Assembly: GCA_014607495.2 (NCBI GenBank)
Contig: CP053165.1
Span: 3,714,906-3,778,905 of the forward strand
Direction of reading: 5' to 3'
Length of the DNA: 64,000 nt
From: Carposina sasakii
Taxonomy: Eukaryota > Arthropoda > Insecta > Lepidoptera > Carposinidae
In this document: positions 54,637 to 64,000 of the stretch, one piece after another
Position numbering within the stretch: the first letter of the stretch is position 1
Layout of the letters: each line of letters begins with the position of its first letter
The notes under the pieces: generated by a model
What the model was told of the DNA's origin: nothing
The model's input: the letters and a program-made list of their open reading frames with translations, nothing else
Databases searched by the model: none
Made by a program: the position numbers and the translations under genes

Positions 54637-54839
54637 ACCCTGCCTGCGACGCCATAGGTCCTGGGTTCGAATCCCGGTAGGTGCAAACATTGATATGATG
54701 AATATCGATGTTTGTTTCCGAGTCATGGATGTTTCTATACTTATCTATGTATTTATATACCGTTGCTTAGTACCCACGACACAAGACCTTAGGGATCTTA
54801 ATGTGGGACTAGGTTAATGTGTTGTATAGTGTGTGAATA
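54637..54839 (+). mobile_element. tRNA-derived SINE
   Basis: It begins with the second half of a tRNA-like head: ACCCTGCCTGCGACGCC, GGTCCTGGGTTCGAATCCCG (B box GGTTCGAATCC, perfect T-arm stem CTGGG/CCCGG) and GTAGGTGC. The body reads AAACATTGATATGATGAATA, GTTTCCGAGTCATGGATG, ACACAAGACCTTAGGGATC and TTAATGTGGGACTAGG. The A box is missing here. The same body follows the head at 63428 and ends the fragment at 2613-2717. Confidence 0.85.
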
Positions 54840-56712
54840 CCTATAGGTGGGTATAATCCGCTTAAGTTTGTTAAGATTTTACAGATTTTTTTTATTGACA
54901 CTACCTTTAGGCGATATCCCATACATTAAGCTGACGGATTTTGATTAAGGGTAGGTATGTAAATAGGTAAGTATCATCTAGAGGTAACGACATATCTACT
55001 AAGCAAAACATGAATCAATTTTCCAATCCCATGCAATCATGGTGTCCAATCAAATGGATCTATTTCTAGTTGCTGTCAATCAATTTTCATTACCTTTCAG
55101 TCCTGTTCAGTCTTGGAAAAACGAACGAATAAACGTACTGCAAAATATTGGTGTATTTTCTACAGTCTGCACAAGGGGACATAGTACACACTCACTCAGA
55201 TTACCTGTTGTACTATACTTTGTACATGAATAAATAAACGGTTTTAGCTTATATGCCTGCACTCTAGCAGTTTTAAGCTTTAGTCATTGTGTATTCATAA
55301 ATGCAGTGGTAGTAAACATTTTTCTACCAGCAAAATTTATAGTAAAAGCGAGTCTGTAAATCTGATTTAACAACTAATTTAATAAAATGCAGGCTAAGAC
55401 GAAGTTGGCTGAATCGAAATCAGAGGAACAGATTAGGTAGTAGTAGTACATTTTCACATTCTAGGTATATATGTACTTTAGAACTTATATTACCTATTTT
55501 GTCTAGAAACACAACCTCACTATTCAGTACAGTATAACGTACAGCTGAATTTGAAACGTCCACAGCCGAGGAAACTACGAGTAAGCAGCACAAAAACATT
55601 TCCTCAAAAACAAACATTCCAGAACTTTGCTGGCAATAAACACAGTTTCACGCGGCACAAATTAGTGCTTTTAACTGGCATCTAGTTCAGTATGGTAATT
55701 AAGTACTGTCTGCCCGGACGAGGTCTGCACCACTGTTTGTTCCCACTCGCCCATCCACGACAATGTTGTCTCGTTACACGCTGTATAGTCTACTTTCTAG
55801 GGAGGTTACCAAAACAGATACCGAATAATTTATACCTAGATGGTGAATAAAAATAATTGGGTGGACCGTTTTTACGCATTAACTACCTAAGCTTGTCTTA
55901 AGGGGAACTGGTCTGAGTCGTCTGGTCTATTGTGCCTTACTAATAATACTTTGCCTTCTATAAGTGAAAAAAAAAACGGCGCGGCGGGACAAATGCGACC
56001 GCCTCATGCAGCGTCAAACCGCCGCTGATAACCTGCTATTGCGTCAATTTGCGTAGGACCTTGTGCGAGCACGCTCGCTCGCGGATGCATGTGAAATAAT
56101 TAAAAGACAGTGATAAACCGCGTCCCGTGTAGTTTGATGGTCTGCGGCAGCTTTGTCGAGCGGATTCCCGCGGCGGTAGAACCGCCCGTGTATTATAGCC
56201 CTAAAAGGTTTAATATAATTTACATAATACATTTTAATGACATATGTATAAATTATTAATGACACAGTATCTATTCACGCGGCAATAGGTAAGCAAGCAG
56301 ATAATTGCAAAACCATTTTACATCCTTGTAGACAACTTGCAGGCTTTGGTATTTTTGGTACAGTTTCTGGTACTGGTCTACCGAGCTAATCGGGTACATC
56401 ACTCGTGGTAACCGACAATGTATTGCAGTTACCGGATTGCACGGTTCCGATTAGTCTGGCTGAAACCTGGCGAGTGTCCAGGACGGAGGGAAATTGAGGG
56501 CTATGAAGTAGGTAGTATTTGTAGTTTTGATTGGATTCGTTTCTGTTACCTATTATGAATAACAACAACAATGTCCTCAATATATTGAGGTTTGGAAGCA
56601 TTGTGTGCACTTTGTAGGTTATTTAGTTATGTAAGAACCTTTAAGCGAATTATGCAAATGCATGTTATGAAAAAAAACTTTTTCCAAAACAGTAATATCC
56701 CACAAACATATA
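54840..56712. other. Mostly unrecognised DNA
   Basis: 55970-56190 is GC-rich (CGGCGCGGCGGGAC, GCGAGCACGCTCGCTCGCGG) with no convincing open frame. The minus frame 56044-56265 has no domain. No gene recognised. Confidence 0.35.
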
Positions 56713-56912
56713 GGCACATCAGCTGCATCTCCCTCCGTGCATGTCGTAAGAGTCGACTTGAGAACTCTCTCAGGCGATGAGCTAACAACTTGTCATTGAT
56801 CTTTACCATCTGGCCTCGCTATGCTAACGTGGCTATAGGATCTTCTTCAAGATCCCTTCTGACTATCCCATTTTTGGAACATATCCGTATGTCTATACGT
56901 ACGTAGGTACAT
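56713..56912 (-). repeat. GTCGACTC family interspersed repeat, copy on minus strand
   Basis: CACATCAGCTGCATCTCCCT, CCGTGCATGTCGTAAGAGTC, GACTTGAGAACTCTCTCAGG, CGATGAGCTAACAACTTGTC and GGATCTTCTTCAAGATCCC, the reverse complement of the 19781 copy in order. Confidence 0.75.
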
Positions 56913-58820
56913 ATCGTATGTATTATTATCAATTTAAACAATATTCGTACTAAGATTCGTACATTGTAAATAATATAGAGAAATTTCCCCAAAATGACCG
57001 TCACATACGAGTATGAGCAGCAGTTACTGGAATGAGGTATCGTTTCTTCCACCAGAATGGACACAATAACGTTACAGCCGATGGCTTGGCAAAAACCGGG
57101 AATAACGTTAATATGATAACCGTTATTTTAGTTGTTCTTGTTCGTTATTGTTCATCGTGAAAACCGATAGTTTGCGCCGTTCGGCGGCGCTCCATTGTTC
57201 GCATATCAAAACACTTTGCTGTTGATTTTGCAGTGTGGAATATAATGAAAAGCGATATGAAACTTTTCCGTATGAACTTTTTAAATGCATATCGATTTAA
57301 AAATTCGAAAGTTTGGTTCTTATTTTAAAAGGTTTGCGGTCTTATAAGGCTTAGATTCGGCGGGAAAAGCTGGAAGGGTTGCTTGTGAAAATCCTTGCAA
57401 AAGCTTAGATAAGCCGTGGGATGTGAATCAGTGCTGTGTACGGGTAAGCTAAACCGCCTCTTCATGCGTTGTTGTAACCGCCCCGACGTGAAATCATTTA
57501 CTAAAGTGATGTTAATAAACTAAACAAAAAAAAAACTTATAAGGCTTAAACTAACTACGGCTAAACCGCCACGTGGAGTAGGAAACGGAAGCACTGACGG
57601 TTTTTTTCAGCGGGTAAAAACCGCGCAAAAATTTTAGGCTCATAGAACTTATATCCGCGGTTTTTAACCGTAGTGTGTGCGTCTCGAGCGGTTTCGAACC
57701 GAAAACCGAAGTGCGGCCTTAACATAAGTTTATTTTACTATACTCTGAACTCTACTTTACTGTAGGTTTACGTACCTATTAGTACTAGCTCGAGTCTCTA
57801 TAATAACGCCTACATTCAAATGAAGGGCTACGATCAAGTACCTTCATAACTTGTATATCTAAGTCATAGTTCGTCTAGACACAGATATTGATCAGGCTGG
57901 CTCCCCATGACTCAGAACAGGACAATACTGAATCAGGACTAAATGGAGTGTGGGAGACAACTTGGTGACTAATTTTTAAGTGATTAATAAACTTGAGGCG
58001 AAAGTAATCCAATTTAAACTTCGCAGAAACGGCCAATAGCCTTTTGTTTCTTTGTATTCTTCTTTACTGAAAGGTTTATCAAAGCTTAATTAAAAGCTGA
58101 AAGATATTTATGGATAATATCATAATTTAATGGACCAGCCATTTATTTTTAGCTTTAGGTACTGAAACTGAATTACAACGATTAAGATACACTTAAAACA
58201 ACTACCTTTCTAAATCTTAGTCCTCGTCTTAGCCTAACTATTTCTAATCTACAATTGTAAAAACAGAAAAAGCAGAAAACTGAAAAGAAGTAAATAACCT
58301 TTTTTAAATTACAGCCTGCTTTTTAATAATGGCAAACCTAAACATAAACTTCTATTCTTAGAGACCTTAAATTTGAAAGGTGTGTACTTTGTATGACAAA
58401 GGCATACGATAAGAACGGGTTTTCCGAAGTTCCCGCGGGAATGGATATTAACGAAATTTCCATAGATTTCGTGGACGAAATCACGGGCGTCCACTAGTTT
58501 CTGCATAAAGTTAAGAATTTTCCCCTCAAATATATTAAAATACAAGTATTTCCAGTCCTCGATTAAAAACGGTGCGTCGGCACTTCCGCATAATTAAACG
58601 TTCTGAAATTTATGGAGTCACACCAATTAGGGCCTGTATTTTTATTTTATGAGTTCATTTTATGGCATTGCAGTTTAATTTACTGCGTTTGCGTTGGATT
58701 TTATTCAATATTTATGCGTATTCTACGTGATGCGTAGCTGAAGAGGCAAGTTGGACTTTGGCACGGCCATCGAATTTGAGTATATTGTATAGAACCTTAG
58801 GTACCAAGTTATATAAGAAC
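56913..58820. other. Unrecognised DNA with one inverted-repeat remnant
   Basis: Around 57545-57690, CTACGGCTAAACCGCC faces GCGGTTTTTAACCGTAG, with GGGTAAAAACCGCGC in between, probably a decayed inverted-repeat element. 58465-58498 (minus) carries the start of the GACTTCGTCCGCG family, where the plus strand reads GAAATCACGGGCGTCCACTA. No gene recognised. Confidence 0.4.
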
Positions 58821-59124
58821 ACTAGCTGACCCGGCAAACGTTGTTTTGCCATGTAAAAGGGGTTGATCCTAGAGGGGTGAAAATTCATGGTTGTATGTAT
58901 TTTTGTATGCTGTATCATAAAAAAATATAAACAAAAAATTTTGTCAAAATTTTTTTAAAAAATTTAGGGGTGGACCACCCTTAACATTTAGGGGGATGAA
59001 AAATAGATGTTGTCCGATTCTCCACCCTAACCGTTATGCATGCTAAGATTTACGAAAATCGGTCGAGCCGTTTCGAAGGAGTTTAACTTCTAACACCGTG
59101 ACACGAGAATTTTATATATTAGAT
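58821..59124 (+). repeat. ACTAGC-start dispersed repeat, type 2
   Basis: It starts ACTAGCTGACCCGGCAAACG, TTGTTTTGCC. It has GGGGTTGATCCTAGAGGGGT and ACGAAAATCGGTCGAGCCGT near the end, and finishes TTTTATATATTAGAT. Widespread in Lepidoptera. Four bases later the element at 59129 begins. Confidence 0.7.
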
Positions 59125-59128
59125 AATT

Positions 59129-59381
59129 ATGCAGGATGTAACAAAAGGGGAATTTCGAAATGCTATAAAAATTATTCACTATTCACAAAATTTGAGACTC
59201 AAAATCACACGTAATTTTTTCAGACACTGGATAACTTCTAAACAACTCAGGAATATTCATCCATACAATTTTGAATTGTGCTTTCAGGTCTTAAATTTTT
59301 GAAAGGTTCTTTATAATTGGCTATTTTCATAATATTTTGCTTATTATAACCATAACATAATATTTTTGTTACACCCTATAT
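59129..59381 (+). mobile_element. ATGCAGGATG-terminated MITE, relative of 19089
   Basis: It begins ATGCAGGATGTAACAAAAGG, GG and ends TTTTTGTTACACCCTATAT. The inner TTTGAGACTCAAAATCACAC corresponds to TTTCAGACTCGAAATCACAT in 19089-19380. The ends pair over about 18 bases. Non-coding and more diverged. Confidence 0.7.
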
Positions 59382-59669
59382 AGACCTGTATATCATGATA
59401 TACCCATAGTATATGTAGGTACCTTTAAAAGGCAGGTTAACTTCGTAGCGAAGGCACTCTGCCTATTAACGATGGGCCCATTATATCGGAAACCTTTTAG
59501 GTTGTTAGTATTATATTTCCGTTCGTTAATAATACGACGTGTTACGCGATTAGTTGGCTGTTGCCACTAAACTAATTTATTACTCTATATAATACTTGAT
59601 GATGTCAAATTAGAAGATTTAATGAATGTAGACGAGACACAGGTACCTAGAGAAATAACAAACACAAAT
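59382..59669. other. Spacer
   Basis: No recognisable gene or repeat. Just under 300 bases, AT-rich. Confidence 0.35.
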
Positions 59670-60021
59670 AATTTAAAAAATCCAAAAACCCGACTGCTTA
59701 AAAAAGAACCAAATAATGTACATAATAACAAAACTGAAAAGAAAAAAAACAAGCACTATCGTAACAACAACTGAACAGCCAGGATCCATTGAAATATTAG
59801 CTTGGCTGTCGGATAATGGATCCCGACTGTTTAGTTGTTATGTTACGATCATTAGAAAATATTTTATGTTCTTCAATAGTATTCATTCCATAATAATATT
59901 ATATGATTCTAGATCACTGGACATCTTAAGTGCTTGTTTTTTTTTCTTTTCAGTTTTTTTATTATGTACATTACCTATTTGGTTCTTTTTTCAGCAGTCG
60001 GGTTTTTGGATTTTTTAAATT
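59670..60021. mobile_element. Fold-back element with ~90-bp inverted arms
   Basis: The left arm AATTTAAAAAATCCAAAAAC, CCGACTGCTTAAAAAAGAAC, CAAATAATGTACATAATAAC and AAAACTGAAAAGAAAAAAAA, CAAGCACT (59670 to about 59756) pairs almost without break with the right arm, AAGTGCTTGTTTTTTTTTCT to GGGTTTTTGGATTTTTTAAA, TT (about 59928-60021). A further inner pair (CGTAACAACAACTGAACAG / CTGTTTAGTTGTTATGTTACG) extends the fold. The open frame 59716-60018 reads through the element and is not a gene. The superfamily is not clear. Confidence 0.88.
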
Positions 60022-61244
60022 ATGTTTTTTTTTTTATACTCTTTTGTTATGAGTATACTCAACATTCTCGGCAGCAAGAAGTTTTGGTCTTGCTGCTATC
60101 TAAAAACTTATAGGTATGTGAAATTGGTTGTTACGCAACTTTCAATCGATATAGATCCTAAACGGTTGGTTGAATCGAAAATGTTGATTTTTAAATACCT
60201 ATTCAACTATACCCCACTCGATATAGTTTGTCGACTTGAATTTTTTTCATTTTTACAAAATGGCGTCCAGTAGTCACCATATTGAATTATCACTAACGTC
60301 ATGTCTTTATTGACACTCGCCCGACTAGGAGGAATCGATTGACGTATGATTCATAAAAATCGGCCGGCGGCGTTTGGTCTGTGTAGTGCTTCAAAGGAAC
60401 ATACATACATACATAGGCTGTTAAACACAATACTACTCCTTTGCGTCGTGCAGTCGGGTAAAAAAGAAAGAATTATCCAATTTGGTGCAGTTTTTCAGAA
60501 GTTATGCGCGTACGTACATTTCGGAGATTCTTTTTTTATATACCTAGATTTGTAAGTATAGGTAGGTATCTATGTTACCTAAATGTACTTAATCGTCGAA
60601 CCCTAGTTCAAAATCCATTACCTAATAAATATTTACAAACATGTGATTCGTAGATTAGGTATCTACAAGGACGTTAAGAATTTGATAGGTTTAATTTAAC
60701 TGGTAAACTGACCTTTGGGATTTCCGATAACTAACCAAGGATCTTACTAGACAATATATTTGATAGAATAGAAAGACAAACAAAATATCTCTAACTTTAG
60801 ACGAACGTTACCAACCGCCGTAAAAAAAAAACATATGTTATCCGATCTTGGTCATAAAATATGAATTGTTTTCGTAGACAACCAAAATTCTTGCCAGAAC
60901 AGAACAAATCGGAACATGAGCGTGCCAATAATCAGAGAGTGCTGCAATGCGCCATCTTTCAGATTCATTTATTGCATGTCACAGGTTATCTTGACCTACC
61001 TTAGTAATTTAGATAATCGTTTTGATACTAGCTTTAGGGAGGTTAACGTTACTGGAGGTCAATGCCTGTTTTGGAAGTTGTTAACGGGTTTGGCCAACTG
61101 ACAAGTAGGTCGAAAGGTCACGCATGGATTTCCTGATTGAGATGATTTCAATAGTAGCTTGTTAATTGATAGGTACAGGCAACTTCATCCATTATGGCTG
61201 TTGTTGGTTAAAGCTTATGTTTTATACTGAATGTTTACTTTTAC
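60022..61244. other. No recognisable feature
   Basis: AT-rich. The frames at 60022-60273 and 60916-61101 have no recognisable motif. Confidence 0.35.
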
Positions 61245-61248
61245 ATCT

Positions 61249-61440
61249 ACATACATACATACATACATTCAATCATGCCTGTATCCCTTACGGGGTAGGC
61301 AGAGCACCAAGGGCCGATAGAACCACATAGTGCCACTTCTGACCAATTTTGAGGGTATAGTTGAGATGTACAAGTTCGGTTAGTAGTGACAGGTGGTCAG
61401 CCCATCGCCTACAAAACACCAAGACCCTCTTGTCCCTCTA
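61249..61440 (-). repeat. GGCCCTTGGTGCTCTGCC family repeat, copy 3
   Basis: ACATACATACATACATTCAA, then CCCTTACGGGGTAGGCAGAG, CACCAAGGGCCGATAGAACC, GTGCCACTTCTGACCAATTT and GAGATGTACAAGTTCGGTTA, the reverse complement of 20756-20885, extended at the far end by GACAGGTGGTCAGCCCATC. Confidence 0.78.
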
Positions 61441-62558
61441 CTTGACTTGTACAGTATGCCCGGGAAGAGAAGCAGCTGTAGTGGATATATACTTTTTTTT
61501 TGCACTCCCAGAGCAGCATAAAAGAAACTTTTACATCTAAATATATAAAAATAAAAACAAAACCTATTGTCCTTGGTCATCGCTTCACGTGTTGGAAATA
61601 TTTCTCTAATTCTATGTGTATTATTTTAATTTTGCCAGAAACAAAGATCTTTTGAAATGTGGGAAATACAATAGATTTCCTTGTTCATCAGACTAGACTG
61701 AAAGTGCACAACCAAAACGACCGGGTTTGCAACTGTGGTGTGAAAAGCTGAAATTTCCCATGCCAATGTAGGAAACTTCCCATAGAATGAAGGGGTTTCC
61801 TTAGTTAGATGAAGTGAAGGGCGGTCGCTAAAATTGTAAATGAAAAATATCTAACTAGCAATTTTTTTTATTTTGGCTTATTTATTTATTGTACTTATTT
61901 TTTATTTAAACAGCCACTTACTCTAATGAGTACTAATAGTCATAGGTTTGTATAATAACTATGTCGCATTTTATTGACATTCTAAAGTTATGTTATATGT
62001 TACCCCACTTTCATAGTTTTCGATCACGAGTAAATATATCTCCAAATAATGGGAAGATAATGGGAAGAGGCAAAGTAAAAGAAGTATTGTGTACATGATT
62101 CCTTTTGTATATGATTGGGTAGCCATTACTTCAATATCTCCATTCATTAACTTTCCTCATTCAGTTAATAAGGGTAATGCAGCTTATTCTGCCCAGTCGG
62201 ACAACTAACGACGTTCATGAGTATTACGCCGTATTATACAGCTGGGCTCTGTGAAATATTGAGATAGATGGCTGTATAAGCAAAAGAATCACTTTTTCTG
62301 GGACGAAATGTAAGTAGCCTTGTCCTTCTTTGGATACTTTTTTAAATGGATTTGGGTAAACCTTGGTATTATCTTTATATACCGGATAGTGATTTCTATT
62401 GGAGGTTTTATTAAAAATTCTACTTCTCTGCCACATTGACAAGCAAAATAATTAGTATTATACAGCACTATTATACAGCACACAGCAACACACATAAGTG
62501 TTATATATTTTAACATATAGTCCTAGCTAATGGTGCACTTACTATTACTATGTTAAAT
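61441..62558. other. No recognisable feature
   Basis: AT-rich. Minus frames at 62224-62516 overlap one another and have no motif. Confidence 0.35.
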
Positions 62559-62623
62559 GATCCGGTAGCTCAGTTGGTTAGAGCACAGCACGGTATGCCG
62601 TGAGTTCAAGTCTCACACGGGTG
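62559..62623 (+). tRNA. tRNA-like sequence with a shortened anticodon arm
   Basis: 65 nt. Acceptor GATCCGG faces ACGGGTG. The A box TAGCTCAGTTGG lies in a perfect D arm (GCTC/GAGC). The T arm GTGAG-TTCAAGT-CTCAC is perfect. Between D and T arms there are only ~15 bases instead of ~22, with GCA-CGGTA-TGC as the only stem, so the anticodon arm is atrophied. A run of eight Ts follows two bases downstream, a pol III terminator. It matches 40396-40467 in layout and in the GCACGGTWTGC core. Probably a tRNA-derived pseudogene or element; no anticodon can be assigned. Confidence 0.55.
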
Positions 62624-62631
62624 AATTTTTT

Positions 62632-63427
62632 TAAATTTCTTAATATTATTTATACTATGTAAATTAATATGATCATATTATATTTTTGGCCATAAGAAGT
62701 CCACAGTGATCATAGTCTTCCCTCAGTGTAAAGGTCTCCCTCAATATATAAATAGGTACATACATGTTTACATAAAATTTCTATAAACCCCAAATATCTG
62801 AGTCAGAAATAGTCAGAATGCGACCTACATAAGAAAGGCAGTAATTCGGCGTTATAGCCCCGGTGATGATGAACGAATATTCCGGAGTCGGATCACGTGC
62901 CAATTCCTCGTATACGGATACGTGTACGGATAAGGCTATCCGCACTGCGGTGCAAGCTGCGTACGGGTAAATCTTTAATTCGCTGCAATCTGTTGTTGAT
63001 TGCAGGCTCTCGAACTTTCTTTTCTGTTTTCTTTTCTGTTCCTGTGGGAATTTCGGTAACAAATGTATCCAGTCACGGTTCATCTGTTTCAGAGATAAGC
63101 CGGAACAAACAGTCAGACATAAAATTGAAAAAAAATTGCTATATGTACCGTCTATAAATCTATACATAATATGTACCAAAGTAGGTAGGTGGTAGAGCTC
63201 TTTAGTGAATATCTACGATCCTCCGACGGCTATAGTTTTCACATTTCTGAAGGCTATTTCACCGTAAAGTGCACATGTTACAGCATATGGTGCACTCAGC
63301 TTAAGTGTCCATTAATGACTTTGAAAACGTTCAACTTTCTTACCATTTACTTATTACAAATACTTTATTATATCGAATTGGCGAATATTGAAAAAAAAAG
63401 ACAAATCTTAACTCTAAGGCCTTAGTA
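62632..63427. other. Unrecognised DNA
   Basis: The longest frame here, minus 62781-63179 (132 codons), has a hydrophobic start and a basic QEQKRKQKRK run but no domain; I treat it as chance. Confidence 0.35.
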
Positions 63428-63610
63428 CGGCCGATTGGTGTAGGCTATTTGGGTTCGAATCCCGGTAGGTGCAAACATTGATGTGATGAATATCGATGTT
63501 TGTTTCCGAGTCATGGATGTTTATATACTTATATATGTATTTATATACCGTATACCCACGACACAAGATTAATTTAATAAGTCAATGTGTTGTGAAAAAA
63601 AAAAAAAAAA
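63428..63610 (+). mobile_element. tRNA-derived SINE with poly(A) tail
   Basis: CGGCCGATTGGTGTAGG (A-box-like) is followed directly by TGGGTTCGAATCCCGGTAGG (B box), with the middle of the tRNA head deleted. The body GTGCAAACATTGATGTGATG, CGATGTTTGTTTCCGAGTC, ATGGATGTTTATATAC and ACGACACAAGATTAATTTAA equals 54637-54839. It ends in an A16-17 tail. Confidence 0.85.
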
Positions 63611-63629
63611 GTTAAGGCTATTTTTCTGT

Positions 63630-63715
63630 CTTTTTCCTGTCTTTTCCAAAAACTTGACCAAGATAGAGATAGCATAAATTTTATCCTTCAGATAGGCTAT
63701 CTGACCATTGGAAAC
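63630..63715. mobile_element. Small palindromic MITE, diverged copy 3
   Basis: ACTTGACCAAGATAGAGATA, then GCATAAATTTTATCCTTCAG, ATAGGCTATCTGACC resembles the family of 10901-11001 (TTGATC, TAGAGA, GACAGCATCAA, CAGATAG words). Weaker than copies 1 and 2. Confidence 0.4.
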
Positions 63716-64000
63716 ATCGGCCTCAAACATAATTACATAAATCATGGATTATTCTCGAAATTAATTATGATCTTCATGTCTTAGCTTCTAAGATTATTTC
63801 AATTAACTAGGAACCGAAATATGTTCGCTAACCCGACCGCGGACGGGAGAGGCACTCGACTCGTTCATTCAGCACTCAAATTGCCAATTTCCCGTCATCC
63901 CGTTCTCCACATATATATGTATTTATGTACCGTAATTGCACTCCATTTTCACTCATTTTGCTTTATCCAGTTATTTCTAATCCATCCTCTGGGCTGAGTC

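Noticed and set aside
54637..54690. Functional tRNA gene (B box and T arm)
   Set aside because: The 5' half with the A box is missing and the body is that of the dispersed SINE.
59716..60018. 100-codon open frame
   Set aside because: It reads through both arms of the fold-back element 59670-60021, so the frame is a by-product of that element.
62781..63179. 132-codon minus-strand open frame
   Set aside because: Long for this window but without a recognisable domain; a frame on the opposite strand overlaps it. Treated as chance.
1..64000. CRISPR array, bacterial operon, rRNA or telomeric TTAGG array
   Set aside because: No regularly spaced direct repeats with unique spacers, no ribosomal sequence and no TTAGG array were seen; composition and repeats are those of an insect genome.

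Overview
The window looks like intergenic or intronic DNA from a moth or butterfly (Lepidoptera). It is AT-rich, full of short TAGGTA/TACCTA runs, and packed with interspersed repeats typical of lepidopteran genomes: RTE-type LINE remnants whose 3' ends read CAGTGGACTGCAATAGG, tRNA-derived SINEs, and many short inverted-repeat DNA elements. I found no intact host protein-coding gene, no rRNA and no canonical tRNA. Every protein signal I can defend comes from a retrotransposon. The order and species are inferred from repeat style, not from a marker gene.

Layout. 1-3.5 kb: three copies of a fold-back DNA element around a decayed RNase H-type LINE 3' end, plus the tail of a tRNA-derived SINE. 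3.5-16 kb: mostly unrecognised AT-rich DNA with an old hAT-like copy, a perfect 28-bp hairpin, a palindromic MITE and a SINE-like copy. 16-20 kb: a 123-bp tandem duplication, an (AAAC)n-linked repeat, a hAT MITE with a perfect 8-bp target duplication, a long GC-rich hairpin and further repeats. 20-35 kb: dispersed repeats, a cluster of TATCGATA sites before a tiny acidic ORF, and two inverted-repeat elements. 35-41 kb: a second hAT MITE with an 8-bp duplication, a piggyBac-like element bounded by TTAA, and a tRNA-like locus. 42-49 kb: the densest region. A fold-back element appears to be split by a 5'-truncated RTE LINE that keeps nearly complete reverse transcriptase motifs, and two ~690-bp GC-rich elements lie head to tail in that LINE's (TTA)n tail. 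A third copy, in the opposite orientation, lies at 42.0-42.7 kb. 49-64 kb: an RTE C-terminal fragment, a pogo-like MITE, a fold-back element with ~90-bp arms, several SINE-like copies and a second tRNA-like locus.

How the parts relate. The repeats form a layered record: DNA elements carrying LINE insertions, whose TAA tails then received GC-rich elements, and short non-autonomous elements that borrow an RTE 3' end. The least expected observations are this nested locus with apparent (TAA)n targeting, and two tRNA-like sequences that share an unusually small GCA/TGC anticodon-arm remnant.
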